NCBI GenBank assembly: GCA_004211785.1
Contig: SHBX01000003.1
Location: 1-64,000 of the forward strand
DNA from: Winogradskyella sp.
GTDB taxonomy: Bacteria; Bacteroidota; Bacteroidia; Flavobacteriales; Flavobacteriaceae
DNA length: 64,000 nt
Direction: 5' to 3'
The notes under the pieces were generated by a model. That model saw nothing but the letters and a program-made list of their open reading frames with translations, searched no databases and had not been told where the DNA came from. Below are positions 44,429 through 53,470 of this stretch, piece by piece. The position numbers and the translations under genes are program-made. Within the stretch, counting starts at the first letter, position 1; every line of letters begins with the position of its first letter.

Positions 44429-45466
44429 TTACTTAACGTATTCAATAGTAGCCTGCATTTCTGTTTGGCTATCAAAGAAACCTTGATCTTCCATCCACTT
44501 GTCGTTATAAACTTTACTCATATAACGAGATCCATGGTCAGGGAAAATAACCACAATATTATCTGTTGGCTTAAACTCTCCTGATTGATTAAGTGTTTTT
44601 ATCGCTTGCAATGCTGCACCACTAGTATATCCAACAAAAAGTCCTTCTTTTGCAGATATCTCACGGGCTGAATGTGCGCTTTCTTCATCTGTAACTTTTA
44701 CAAACTTATCGATTGAATCAAAATCTGTAGCAGTTGGTATTAAATTTTTACCTAAACCTTCAATACGGTAAGGATAAATCTCTTTATCATCAAACTCACG
44801 AGTTTCGTGATATTTTTTAAGTACAGAACCGTAAGCATCTACTCCAATTATATTTACATCTGGGTTTTGCTCTTTTAGAAACCTTGCAATACCAGAGATT
44901 GTTCCTCCGGTACCACTACACGCTACCAAATGCGTGATTTTGCCTTCAGTTTGCTCCCATATTTCAGGGCCCGTAGTGTTATAATGTGCTTCGGTATTTA
45001 AAATATTAAAATACTGATTGATATATACTGAACCTTTAATTTCGTTGTGCAAGCGCTTAGCGACTTCGTAATAAGATCTTGGGTCATCTGCCTTAACATG
45101 TGCTGGACAAACATAAACCTTCGCTCCCATTGACTTTAGCATATCAATCTTATCTGGAGAAGATTTTGAGCTAACAGCCAAAATACATTCATAACCTTTT
45201 ATTATACTAACCATAGCGATACTAAAACCTGTATTACCAGATGTTGTTTCTATGATTGTATCTCCAGGCTTAAGAATACCTTGACGTTCTGCTTCTTCAA
45301 TAATATGAAGTGCAATTCTGTCTTTTGAAGAATGACCTGGGTTGAAAGCTTCTACTTTAGCAAAGAAATTACCATCGAAGTCTTCTGTAACCTTGTTTAA
45401 TTTAATCAGGGGCGTACTTCCAATAAGTTGAAGTACGTTGTCATAAACGTGTTTACTTTTCGTCAT
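44429..45466 (-). CDS. Cysteine synthase-like PLP enzyme, likely cysteate synthase
   Basis: A 345-residue fold-type II PLP enzyme. The PLP lysine is K48 in [11 protein letters not shown]; the substrate loop is [12 protein letters not shown] and the phosphate-binding loop [17 protein letters not shown]. It differs from ordinary cysteine synthase in being longer, with a C-terminal part ([14 protein letters not shown]) like cystathionine beta-synthase but without CBS domains. Next to the fatty acyltransferase gene, the best guess is formation of L-cysteate from O-phosphoserine and sulfite, as known for CapA of Capnocytophaga. A cysteine or cystathionine synthase role cannot be ruled out. Confidence 0.78.
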   Translation of the reverse strand: MTKSKHVYDNVLQLIGSTPLIKLNKVTEDFDGNFFAKVEAFNPGHSSKDRIALHIIEEAERQGILKPGDTIIETTSGNTGFSIAMVSIIKGYECILAVSSKSSPDKIDMLKSMGAKVYVCPAHVKADDPRSYYEVAKRLHNEIKGSVYINQYFNILNTEAHYNTTGPEIWEQTEGKITHLVACSGTGGTISGIARFLKEQNPDVNIIGVDAYGSVLKKYHETREFDDKEIYPYRIEGLGKNLIPTATDFDSIDKFVKVTDEESAHSAREISAKEGLFVGYTSGAALQAIKTLNQSGEFKPTDNIVVIFPDHGSRYMSKVYNDKWMEDQGFFDSQTEMQATIEYVK

Positions 45467-45514
45467 ATTTGATATTTACAAGTAACAATATAAAAAATGT
45501 CACCTAAAACCGCG

Positions 45515-45522
45515 CAAAACTA
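45515..45522 (-). promoter_or_regulatory. Putative minus-7 box of the cysteate synthase gene
   Basis: Minus strand reads TAGTTTTG, a full match to TAnnTTTG, 48 bases before the start codon and directly after the end of the upstream peptidase gene. Confidence 0.38.
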
Positions 45523-45537
45523 CAATTTTTTTTTCAA

Positions 45538-47598
45538 TTACGAGTTAATACCCTCTAGGTCTAATAGAAAGGCAAACTCCTCAGCATCTTCTCTTAAGGA
45601 TTCAAATCTACCAGATGCACCACCATGACCAGCATCCATATTTGTTTTTAAATACAATTTATTTGAATCAGTTTTTAACTCTCTTAGCTTTGCTACCCAT
45701 TTAGCTGGTTCCCAATATTGCACTTGAGAGTCATTTAGACCAGCAGTAACTAACATATTCGGATAGTTTTTTGTTTCAATATTATCGTATGGCGAATAGG
45801 ATTTTATGTATTCATAATAATCTTTCTCGTTAGGATTTCCCCATTCATCATATTCTCCAGTCGTTAATGGAATGGAATCATCAAGCATTGTCGTAACTAC
45901 ATCTACAAAAGGTACAGCCGCAATAATACCATTGTACAACTCTGGCGCTTTATTAATTATTGCACCCATTAACAAGCCGCCTGCACTTCCGCCCATTGCA
46001 TATAAATGTTCTACTGAAGTATAACCAAGATGAATCAAATGTTTAGAGCACGCAATAAAATCAGTAAATGTGTTCTTCTTTTTTAGAAGCTTTCCATGTT
46101 CGTACCAATTACGGCCTAAATATTCGCCACCACGAATATGTGCAATTACATACACAAATCCTCTGTCCATAAGTGTTAATCGAATGGTTGAAAAATATGG
46201 GTCAACCGTTGAGCCATAAGAACCATAAGAATATTGTAATAACGGATTCTTACCATCTTTTTTTAACCCTTTTCTGTAAACAACTGACATCGGAATCTTT
46301 GTACCATCTTCCGCCGTTGCCCAAAGGCGTTCTTCGGTATAATTCTCTTTATCGAATTTTCCACCTAAAACCTCTTGCTCTTTTAATACGTTTTGAGCTT
46401 TTGTACGCATATTAAACTCTATAACTGAAGCTGGTGTGGTCATAGAATTATATCCGTAACGCAATATTTCAGTATCAAAATCTACATTTGTACTGGTGTA
46501 GCATGTATATGTTTCTGACTCAAAAGGCAAATAATAATCTTCACGTCCATCCCAGCGCATAATACGGATAAGATTAAGGCCATTAGTGCGTTCGCTAACC
46601 ACCAAGTAATCTTTGAAAATATCTATGTTTTCTATGAGTGTATCTTCTCTGTGTGCGATGACATCTGTCCAATTATCTGCATTAGTATTAGCTTCTGGAG
46701 TCTTCATCAACTTAAAATTGACCGCCTTATCTTTATTGGTCATCACATAGAAATCGCCATTATAATGGGCAATACTGTATTCTAAACCTCGAACTCGTGG
46801 GCTAAAGTTTATGAAATTATCATCTGGAGTGTCAGCATTTAAAATATGATATTCATTGGTTAGGGTGCTGTAACACGCAATGATGATATATTTTCTAGAC
46901 TTTGATTTGTATACGGCGACACCAAAGGTGTCATCTGCTTCTTCAAATACCAATTCGTCATTATCTTGACCTAGTTTATGACGGTAAATCTGGTAAGAAC
47001 GTAAAGTTGTTTCATCCTTTTTAGTATAAAACAAGGTACTGTTATCATTTGCCCAGCTTGAAGAACCCGTAGTATGCTCTATCTTATCACTTTCTAATTT
47101 ATCAGTAGTTAAGTCCTTAACATAAATGGTGTAATTACGTCTTCCTGTTAAGTCTAATCCAAAAGACACTTTTGTGTTATCTGGACTAATAGAAACCCCT
47201 ACCAACTTAAAGTAAGCTTCACCTTTAGCCATGACGTTACAATCAAAAAGCAACTCTTCATCAGCCTCAAGGGTTTCTTTTTTACGTGTGTAAATTGGGT
47301 AATCTTTTCCTTTTTCGAATTTTGTAATATACCAATAGCCATTGTATTTGTAGGGCACTGAAGAATCATCCTCCTTAATTCTCCCTTTCATTTCTTCGAA
47401 CAAATCGTTCTGAAAGTCTTTAGTATGCGCCATCATCTCATCACAATATGCATTTTCAGCATTAAGGTGATTAATGACCTCTTCGTCTTCACGATTATTC
47501 ATCCAGAAATAATTATCAATCCTAACATCGCCGTGCTTTTCAAGTCTTTGAGGAACTTTCTTTGCCATTGGAGGATTCATGAGGGGAATGTCAGCCAT
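45538..47598 (-). CDS. S9 family prolyl oligopeptidase (oligopeptidase B-like)
   Basis: A 686-residue serine peptidase. The N-terminal beta-propeller (about 70-420) follows the start PKVPQRLEKHGDVRIDNYFWM-type sequence seen in protease II; the alpha/beta hydrolase domain has the nucleophile in MGGSAGGLLMGAI near residue 535, Asp in VTAGLNDSQV and His in MDAGHGGASGR. No signal peptide, so it is probably cytosolic and cleaves short peptides. Length matches oligopeptidase B. It is monocistronic. Confidence 0.92.
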   Translation of the reverse strand: MADIPLMNPPMAKKVPQRLEKHGDVRIDNYFWMNNREDEEVINHLNAENAYCDEMMAHTKDFQNDLFEEMKGRIKEDDSSVPYKYNGYWYITKFEKGKDYPIYTRKKETLEADEELLFDCNVMAKGEAYFKLVGVSISPDNTKVSFGLDLTGRRNYTIYVKDLTTDKLESDKIEHTTGSSSWANDNSTLFYTKKDETTLRSYQIYRHKLGQDNDELVFEEADDTFGVAVYKSKSRKYIIIACYSTLTNEYHILNADTPDDNFINFSPRVRGLEYSIAHYNGDFYVMTNKDKAVNFKLMKTPEANTNADNWTDVIAHREDTLIENIDIFKDYLVVSERTNGLNLIRIMRWDGREDYYLPFESETYTCYTSTNVDFDTEILRYGYNSMTTPASVIEFNMRTKAQNVLKEQEVLGGKFDKENYTEERLWATAEDGTKIPMSVVYRKGLKKDGKNPLLQYSYGSYGSTVDPYFSTIRLTLMDRGFVYVIAHIRGGEYLGRNWYEHGKLLKKKNTFTDFIACSKHLIHLGYTSVEHLYAMGGSAGGLLMGAIINKAPELYNGIIAAVPFVDVVTTMLDDSIPLTTGEYDEWGNPNEKDYYEYIKSYSPYDNIETKNYPNMLVTAGLNDSQVQYWEPAKWVAKLRELKTDSNKLYLKTNMDAGHGGASGRFESLREDAEEFAFLLDLEGINS

Positions 47599-47638
47599 AT
47601 TTTATTAGTCTTTTAAAATAAAAAGTGGCGCAATTTAC

Positions 47639-47646
47639 TAATTTTG
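47639..47646 (+). promoter_or_regulatory. Putative minus-7 box of the YbaB gene
   Basis: TAATTTTG, a full match to TAnnTTTG, 30 bases before the start codon at 47677. Confidence 0.38.
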
Positions 47647-47676
47647 TAACGTATAAATTTTTAAATCGAAAAGATT

Positions 47677-47988
47677 ATGTTTGGAGATATGATGGGTATG
47701 ATGAATAAATTGAAAGAAGCCCAAAAGAAAGTTGAAGAAACTAAAGAGCGTTTACACAGCGTTTTACTAGATGAAGCTAGCAACGATGAGAAGTTGAAGG
47801 TGACTATCACAGCCAATAGAACTATTAAATCTATTGAAATAGACGACCAATTATTATCGGATAAAGAAATGCTCGAAGATTATCTCATCCTTACACTTAA
47901 TAAAGCTATTGAACGTGCTACTGCTATAAATGACACTGAATTAGCTGCAGTTGCAAAAGAAGGTATGCCGAATATTCCTGGATTATAA
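47677..47988 (+). CDS. YbaB/EbfC family nucleoid-associated protein
   Basis: A 103-residue protein that forms dimers and binds DNA in characterised relatives. It has the family start [22 protein letters not shown], an N-terminal helix, then a strand region [19 protein letters not shown] and the C-terminal helix [18 protein letters not shown]. Length is normal. Monocistronic; one base lies between its stop and that of the convergent threonine aldolase gene. In many bacteria ybaB accompanies dnaX and recR, which are absent here. Confidence 0.88.
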   Translation: MFGDMMGMMNKLKEAQKKVEETKERLHSVLLDEASNDEKLKVTITANRTIKSIEIDDQLLSDKEMLEDYLILTLNKAIERATAINDTELAAVAKEGMPNIPGL

Positions 47989-47989
47989 T

Positions 47990-49009
47990 CTATAAGCTTT
48001 TTAATATATCTATTAATTTAGAATGCATCTCATCCGTATAATCTAAATGCGTGACCATACGCAGCTTATTACTACCCATACCAATAATTTTGATACCTTT
48101 TTCAGATAAATCATTCTGAAATTGATTGTCATCGATGTGAGATTTTAACTCAAAAATGACAATGTTCGTTTCAATAGGCTCCACTTTTTCGATGGCTTCA
48201 TTTTTAGACAACACCTCTCCTATTTCTTTGACTTTTTTATGGTCCTCAGCCAATCTATCAAAATGATGATCTAAAGCATACAAACCAGCTGCAGCCGCAA
48301 AACCAACTTGTCGCATGCCGCCACCCAAAATCTTACGAACACGGATAGCATTTTTCATCAAATCACTATTACCAATTAAAACTGAACCCATTGGGCAGCC
48401 TAAACCTTTACTCAAACAAACTGAAATGGTATCAAACAATTCGCCATATTGTTTTGGTGTTTGACTGGTAGCAATGAGTGCATTCCATAATCTCGCACCA
48501 TCCAAATGGTAACCTAAATCATGATTTGATGCCACTAGTCGCAATTTCTTTAGTTCTTCAAAATCCCAGCATGCACCACCACCTTTATTCGTTGTGTTTT
48601 CTACTGCGATTAAAGACGTTAATGGACTGTGATAGAAATCTGGCGGATTTATAGAGGCTTCTGCCTGTTCAGCTGTAAACATCCCACGATTTCCATCGAC
48701 TAGTTTACAAGAAATTCCACTATTAAAGGATGCGCCTCCGCCTTCATAATTATAGATATGCGCATATTTATCACAAATCACCTGCTCACCAGGATTGGTA
48801 TGCAACTTTAAAGCCGCTTGATTGGCCATACTTCCTGTTGGAAAAAATAAAGCTTCGTCCATGCCAAACATATCGGCTAATCGTTGCTCTAAAGCATTTA
48901 TACTTGGATCTTCTTTATACACATCATCACCAACTTCTGCTGTCAGCATAGCATTTAACATGCCTTTAGTTGGTTTGGTTACAGTATCGCTACGTAGGTC
49001 TATTATCAT
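47990..49009 (-). CDS. Low-specificity threonine aldolase
   Basis: A 339-residue fold-type I PLP enzyme that splits L-threonine to glycine and acetaldehyde. Motifs: IDLRSDTVTKPTKGMLNAM, EALFFPTGSMANQAAL, YHLDGARLWNALIA, and the PLP lysine in SVCLSKGLGCPMGSVL. C-terminal NIVIFELK and LRMVTHLDYT are family-typical. Its start codon overlaps the stop of the upstream protease gene (TAATG), so the two are co-translated. Confidence 0.92.
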   Translation of the reverse strand: MIIDLRSDTVTKPTKGMLNAMLTAEVGDDVYKEDPSINALEQRLADMFGMDEALFFPTGSMANQAALKLHTNPGEQVICDKYAHIYNYEGGGASFNSGISCKLVDGNRGMFTAEQAEASINPPDFYHSPLTSLIAVENTTNKGGGACWDFEELKKLRLVASNHDLGYHLDGARLWNALIATSQTPKQYGELFDTISVCLSKGLGCPMGSVLIGNSDLMKNAIRVRKILGGGMRQVGFAAAAGLYALDHHFDRLAEDHKKVKEIGEVLSKNEAIEKVEPIETNIVIFELKSHIDDNQFQNDLSEKGIKIIGMGSNKLRMVTHLDYTDEMHSKLIDILKSL

Positions 49010-51423
49010 TAGTTAGTTGGATTATAATTACAAATATCACTTCCAATTGGTGAACCATCAGGGATTTTTGGAGATGTTTCTAGTTTGAATTTTTCAGGGT
49101 GTTCTTTAAATTCATTAATCATTTTTTGATACTGATTTGCATATCTAATACTACTTTTCTTATTAAAAGCAACTCTTGTTATACTATCAATGGCTTCATT
49201 AGCTTTTGCCTTAACTTGAAAATAAGATTGATTACTTACAGCTAAATTCATTAAATATTTTAAAACGTTTGAATTAATTTGATGCTGTATTTCATTCAAA
49301 TAATTATAACTATGAGATTTCTTAAAAGTATTATCAATAATAATTTCTACCAGTTCTTCAAAAGATAATTGTTCATCATCTAAACTCTTTTGCAATACTA
49401 ATCTATTAGCGCGTTGGGGATGCAATAAAAACCTCAATGTCATATCACTAGCTGTGTTAGCAGCACTAAATGGGTCAAAAGCTACGCCTGTTTTACTAGA
49501 AAATGATTCTCTTGAACGCCCATATCCAAAGGCTCTGGGTGGAAATAAGTCTAACTTTTCCTTTGGAATAGCTAAGTTTTCAGCAGAAATAGTATTGATA
49601 ATACTCTTCAAAGTCTCTCGTTGTTCTTTTGAATAAATTGGCTTTGTCGTAAACTCACCGCCATCTTTTACTGCATAGTTGTAATCTAAACCTCCAATAA
49701 CTTTGGTAGCAGCTTCCGTTTGATAACGGTGATAAAAATACAGTGGCACAAACACATCTTCTAAAACAGAATACGGCTCATAACTCTTAATATTATCTTT
49801 TGAGAAATTTGAAATTGCTTTTTGTCGTAATCTTAAAACATTTTCTAATCCTTCAGCAGGAATTATGTCGTTATCCCAAAGGTGTGCAACGCCATGTGCC
49901 CCACCAGAAGCACGTGCATCAGCATCCGTAATAAAACGGTGCCCAGCAAAAGTTGCCGCTTTCAGTATTTTATTTAATTCGTCTTTTTCATTTGCTGTTT
50001 TGTCAAATTCAGAATAACTGTAGGCTACCGTCACTTTGTCCCATTCGCCTATTCCTGTTGCATATGCATTACTAAAATCTATATTTCCGTTTTTGAGTTC
50101 AATTTTTGGATGCGGATAATCCATTACCGAAGCACGATTATTAGCACTAGCAGCGAAGTTATGTGCAAAACCAATGGTATGTCCTACTTCGTGGGCGCTT
50201 AATTGTCTGATTCGTGCTAATGCCATTTCTAACATCGGTTGATAATTATTATCGTCATCAGCAAATGGTTTATTCATCAACGCTTGTGCAATCATAAAAT
50301 CTTGACGAATTCGGAGACTACCTAGACTTACATGTCCTTTAATGATTTCGCCAGTTCTTGGATCAACCACACTTCCACCGTAGCTCCAACCACGTGTACT
50401 ACGATGTACCCATTGAATAACATTATATCTACAGTCCATTGGGTCTGCATCACTAGGCAATATTTTAACTTGAAAAGCATCTTTAAAACCAATAGCTTCA
50501 TAAGCTTGGTTCCACCAACGTGCACCATCTAATAATGCTGAACGCACTGGTTCTGGAGTTCCTGGGTCGAGATAATAAATGATAGGTTCTACAGCTTCAC
50601 TAACTTTAGCTTCTGGATTTTTCTTTTCTAAGCGATGGCGAATAATAAATCGTTTTCTAATATCTTCTTGAACCGGGGTTGCATAATCCATATAGCTCAT
50701 AGAAATAGCACCGCTTCGAGTGTCAAAAGCTCTTGGTTTGTAATTACTATCTGGCAATTCAATGAACGAATGGTGTTGTGTTACTGTAACCAAAGAAGCT
50801 GTTGGTGTTACGCTTCGCAAGTTTCGTCCTGTTGGTTGTCCTTTAAAGGTTAATAAAGCTTCAAACTCTACATTTTTAGGGAATGCCTTAGTACGATTAA
50901 GCGCTAAAGCACTTTTGGAAGCATCTATTTTGTATGTACCTTCTCTTCTACCTTTTAATCGCCCTGAAACACCATGTGCATCTTGCATTAAAAATGGTGT
51001 AAAATCTATAATGTAGTTTCCGTCTTTTTTCTCGGCAATTTTAAAACCAAAAAGTACAGATTTTGCAAACGCTTGCTCAATACTTTTCTTCTCCAAAGCA
51101 TTATCAGTATTTGCTCTAAATTTTAAATTTGGTTGAACTAATAATAGTTTATTCCCAGCTTTTTGGAAATAAACCACACGCTCATTACCTAACTGACCTC
51201 TATCTAAACCTATGTCATTACTACCAACTCCAGAAGCTAAAGAGTTGACATACAAAAACTCTTCATTAAGTTTTTCTACTTTCAAGTAGATTTTATCTGT
51301 AGATTCCTCGTAATAGAAATCAAAATAACCGTCGTAAGATTTAAGTCCCTTTTTATTTAATATTTGAGCTTGTATATTAGAACAGAATAGTAACAGAAGT
51401 GTAATACGAAGTGTGGATTTCAT
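49009..51423 (-). CDS. Exported zinc metalloprotease (HExxHxxGxxHN)
   Basis: An 804-residue exported protein, start at ATG 51423 (MKSTLRITLLLLFCSNIQAQ, a signal peptide). The gluzincin-like active site HEVGHTIGFAHNF is near residue 405, and ASVMDYPHPKI gives the Met-turn. The N-terminal part (FDFYYEESTDKIYLKVEKL, VYFQKAGNKLLLVQPN) is a DUF5117/DUF5118-type domain, and the protein matches the DUF4953-type large proteases of Bacteroidota. It is likely periplasmic or surface-located; substrates unknown. I see no T9SS C-terminal domain. First gene of the pair with threonine aldolase. Confidence 0.85.
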   Translation of the reverse strand: MKSTLRITLLLLFCSNIQAQILNKKGLKSYDGYFDFYYEESTDKIYLKVEKLNEEFLYVNSLASGVGSNDIGLDRGQLGNERVVYFQKAGNKLLLVQPNLKFRANTDNALEKKSIEQAFAKSVLFGFKIAEKKDGNYIIDFTPFLMQDAHGVSGRLKGRREGTYKIDASKSALALNRTKAFPKNVEFEALLTFKGQPTGRNLRSVTPTASLVTVTQHHSFIELPDSNYKPRAFDTRSGAISMSYMDYATPVQEDIRKRFIIRHRLEKKNPEAKVSEAVEPIIYYLDPGTPEPVRSALLDGARWWNQAYEAIGFKDAFQVKILPSDADPMDCRYNVIQWVHRSTRGWSYGGSVVDPRTGEIIKGHVSLGSLRIRQDFMIAQALMNKPFADDDNNYQPMLEMALARIRQLSAHEVGHTIGFAHNFAASANNRASVMDYPHPKIELKNGNIDFSNAYATGIGEWDKVTVAYSYSEFDKTANEKDELNKILKAATFAGHRFITDADARASGGAHGVAHLWDNDIIPAEGLENVLRLRQKAISNFSKDNIKSYEPYSVLEDVFVPLYFYHRYQTEAATKVIGGLDYNYAVKDGGEFTTKPIYSKEQRETLKSIINTISAENLAIPKEKLDLFPPRAFGYGRSRESFSSKTGVAFDPFSAANTASDMTLRFLLHPQRANRLVLQKSLDDEQLSFEELVEIIIDNTFKKSHSYNYLNEIQHQINSNVLKYLMNLAVSNQSYFQVKAKANEAIDSITRVAFNKKSSIRYANQYQKMINEFKEHPEKFKLETSPKIPDGSPIGSDICNYNPTN

Positions 51424-51504
51424 AGTCAGTTTTTTAAAGCGACATAAAACTACGGAATTTCTAAAAATTCTATCGAAAAATAACAACACTTTAAGTCAGC
51501 ATCT

Positions 51505-51512
51505 TATATTTG
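51505..51512 (+). promoter_or_regulatory. Putative minus-7 box of prfB
   Basis: TATATTTG, a full match to TAnnTTTG, 18 bases before the prfB start codon. Confidence 0.4.
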
Positions 51513-51530
51513 CAGAAATACATTTATTTA

Positions 51531-52632
51531 ATGATTACATCTGATCAGATAAAAAGTCTTAATTCCCGTCTCGACGCACTGAGACAGTATCTTTGACTTA
51601 GATGCCAAACGCATAGAAATAGCTAACGAAGAAGAGCAAACCTTTGATCCAAATTTTTGGAATGACTCCAAAAAAGCAGAAGCTGTAATGAAATCGCTTC
51701 GTGAAAAGAAAAGTTGGGTTAACGATTTTGAAGCTGCAGCTACACTTTACGAAGATTTAGAAGTCATCTACGAGTTTTTCAAAGAAGATGAAGCACCAAT
51801 GGAAAATGTTGAAGCACGCTACGAAAAGTCTTTAAATGCTATTGAAAAACTCGAGTTTAAAAACATGCTTTCGGAAGAAGGTGATAGTTTGAGTGCTGTG
51901 CTACAAATCACAGCTGGTGCTGGAGGTACTGAAAGTTGCGATTGGGCTAGTATGCTTATGCGTATGTATATGATGTATGCAGAAAAGAGTGGTTTTAAGA
52001 TTAAAGAACTTAACTTGCAAGATGGTGATGTTGCGGGAATAAAAACAGTGACTTTAGAGATTGAAGGTGATTATGCCTTTGGTTGGTTAAAAGGTGAAAA
52101 TGGTGTACATCGTTTGGTTCGTATTTCGCCTTTTGATAGTAATGCCAAACGTCATACAAGTTTTGCTTCGGTTTATGTCTATCCATTAGTTGATGATTCT
52201 ATAGAAATAGAAATCAATCCATCCGATTTAGAAATCACAACTGCGCGTTCTAGTGGTGCTGGTGGACAAAATGTAAATAAGGTTGAGACTAAAGTTCAAC
52301 TTTTACATAAGCCATCAGGCATACAAATTCAATGTTCTGAAACACGCTCACAACATGATAATCGTGCTCGAGCTTTACAAATGTTGAAGTCTCAGTTATA
52401 TGAAATAGAATTGCAAAAGCAAATGTCACAACGTGACGATATTGAAGCTGGCAAGATGAAGATTGAATGGGGAAGTCAAATCAGAAACTACGTCATGCAC
52501 CCATACAAATTAGTTAAAGACGTACGCTCTGGCCACGAAACTGGTAATGTAGATGCTGTTATGGATGGCGATATTGAACCATTTTTAAAGGAATATCTGA
52601 TGATGATGGGGCAAAAAGATGCGGCACAATAA
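51531..52632 (+). CDS. prfB: Peptide chain release factor 2, with programmed +1 frameshift
   Basis: Release factor for UGA and UAA stops. The gene starts at ATG 51531, reads 21 codons to CTT, meets TGA at 51594-51596, and continues in the +1 frame from GAC at 51595, giving 366 residues, the normal length. Codon specificity motif SPF is in VRISPFDSN, and the catalytic GGQ in [14 protein letters not shown]. The frameshift makes RF2 control its own level. It is followed after 17 bases by the ArsC-like gene. Confidence 0.95.
51591..51597 (+). promoter_or_regulatory. prfB frameshift site CTTTGAC
   Basis: TAT-CTT-TGA-C matches the slippery core used in most bacterial prfB genes. The Shine-Dalgarno-like stimulator found upstream in E. 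coli (AGGGGG) is absent: the bases in that place read AGACAG. This fits the general lack of Shine-Dalgarno use in Bacteroidota. Confidence 0.9.
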
Positions 52633-52649
52633 TTGCTAATTAACAGACA

Positions 52650-52991
52650 ATGATACAAATATTACATAATCCGAGATGTACAAAATCTAGACAAGGTTTA
52701 GCCTTACTTGAAGACGAAGGACAAGCTTTTGAAGTCATAAAATATCTAGATGATAAACTAACTAAAGCCGATTTAACATCAATAATCACTAAATTGGGCA
52801 TGTCCCCGATTGAATTGGTTCGTAAAAACGAAGCCATTTGGAAGAGTGACTATAAAGGAAAAAATCTTGATGACGCTCAAATCATAGAAGCTATGATTGA
52901 ACATCCTAAACTAATAGAACGCCCTATAGTTATAAACAAAAACAAAGCTATCATTGGGAGACCAACAGAAGCTATAAAAACAATATTATGA
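52650..52991 (+). CDS. ArsC/Spx-family thioredoxin-fold protein
   Basis: A 113-residue protein of the arsenate reductase (ArsC/YfgD) family. The N-terminal HNPRCTKSRQGLALL carries the reactive cysteine C10; SPIELVRKNEAIWK and the C-terminal ERPIVINKNKAIIGRPTEAI hold the arginines that bind the oxyanion in ArsC. Without an ars operon around it, a general redox role is as likely as arsenate reduction. It lies 17 bases after prfB and overlaps the next gene through ATGA. Confidence 0.85.
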   Translation: MIQILHNPRCTKSRQGLALLEDEGQAFEVIKYLDDKLTKADLTSIITKLGMSPIELVRKNEAIWKSDYKGKNLDDAQIIEAMIEHPKLIERPIVINKNKAIIGRPTEAIKTIL

Positions 52992-53458
52992 AAAGAGCCT
53001 TTATTTTAATCTGCATATTGCTAACAACGGCAACAGCAACAGCTCAATTTGGACGACAAGGTCGTAACAGCAGGCTAGGTCGTCAGCAACCAGTGACACC
53101 ACCAAATGAAAACCAAAAAGCTAATATTGAAAAAAAGAATGCTGAGCGGCAAGCAGAATACATTGATAATTTTCTTAGCACTCTAGAAGCTGATGAGTTT
53201 CAGAAAGAAATAGCAAGACAAACACTTGATGATTACTTTGAAAAAACTAAAGAATTCGTAAAGATTCCTTTTGATAGCTCTGTTAAAAGGAAAGATGCCT
53301 TTGATATATTTAAGCGGGAACACTTCAAAGAGTTAAAAACAATGCTTCCAGAAAATGATATAGAAAGACTGGATGTTTTTCTAGATGGTAAATTTCAAGA
53401 AAGCGAAGTAAAAAAGAAGAAAAAGAAGAAACGTAAAAGAAAGAAAAATAAGAATTAA
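52988..53458 (+). CDS. Exported protein with polybasic C-terminus
   Basis: A 156-residue protein with signal peptide (MKRAFILICILLTTATATAQ). The mature part begins with a Gly/Arg/Gln stretch (FGRQGRNSRLGRQQP), continues with charged helices (FLSTLEADEFQKEIARQTLDDYFEKTKEF, in part) and ends in about 17 residues of nearly pure Lys and Arg. I recognise no named family, though the layout resembles small flavobacterial periplasmic proteins with a helical core. It overlaps the ArsC-like gene by four bases, so it is translated with it. Confidence 0.7.
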   Translation: MKRAFILICILLTTATATAQFGRQGRNSRLGRQQPVTPPNENQKANIEKKNAERQAEYIDNFLSTLEADEFQKEIARQTLDDYFEKTKEFVKIPFDSSVKRKDAFDIFKREHFKELKTMLPENDIERLDVFLDGKFQESEVKKKKKKKRKRKKNKN

Positions 53459-53470
53459 GTCTTATTATAA

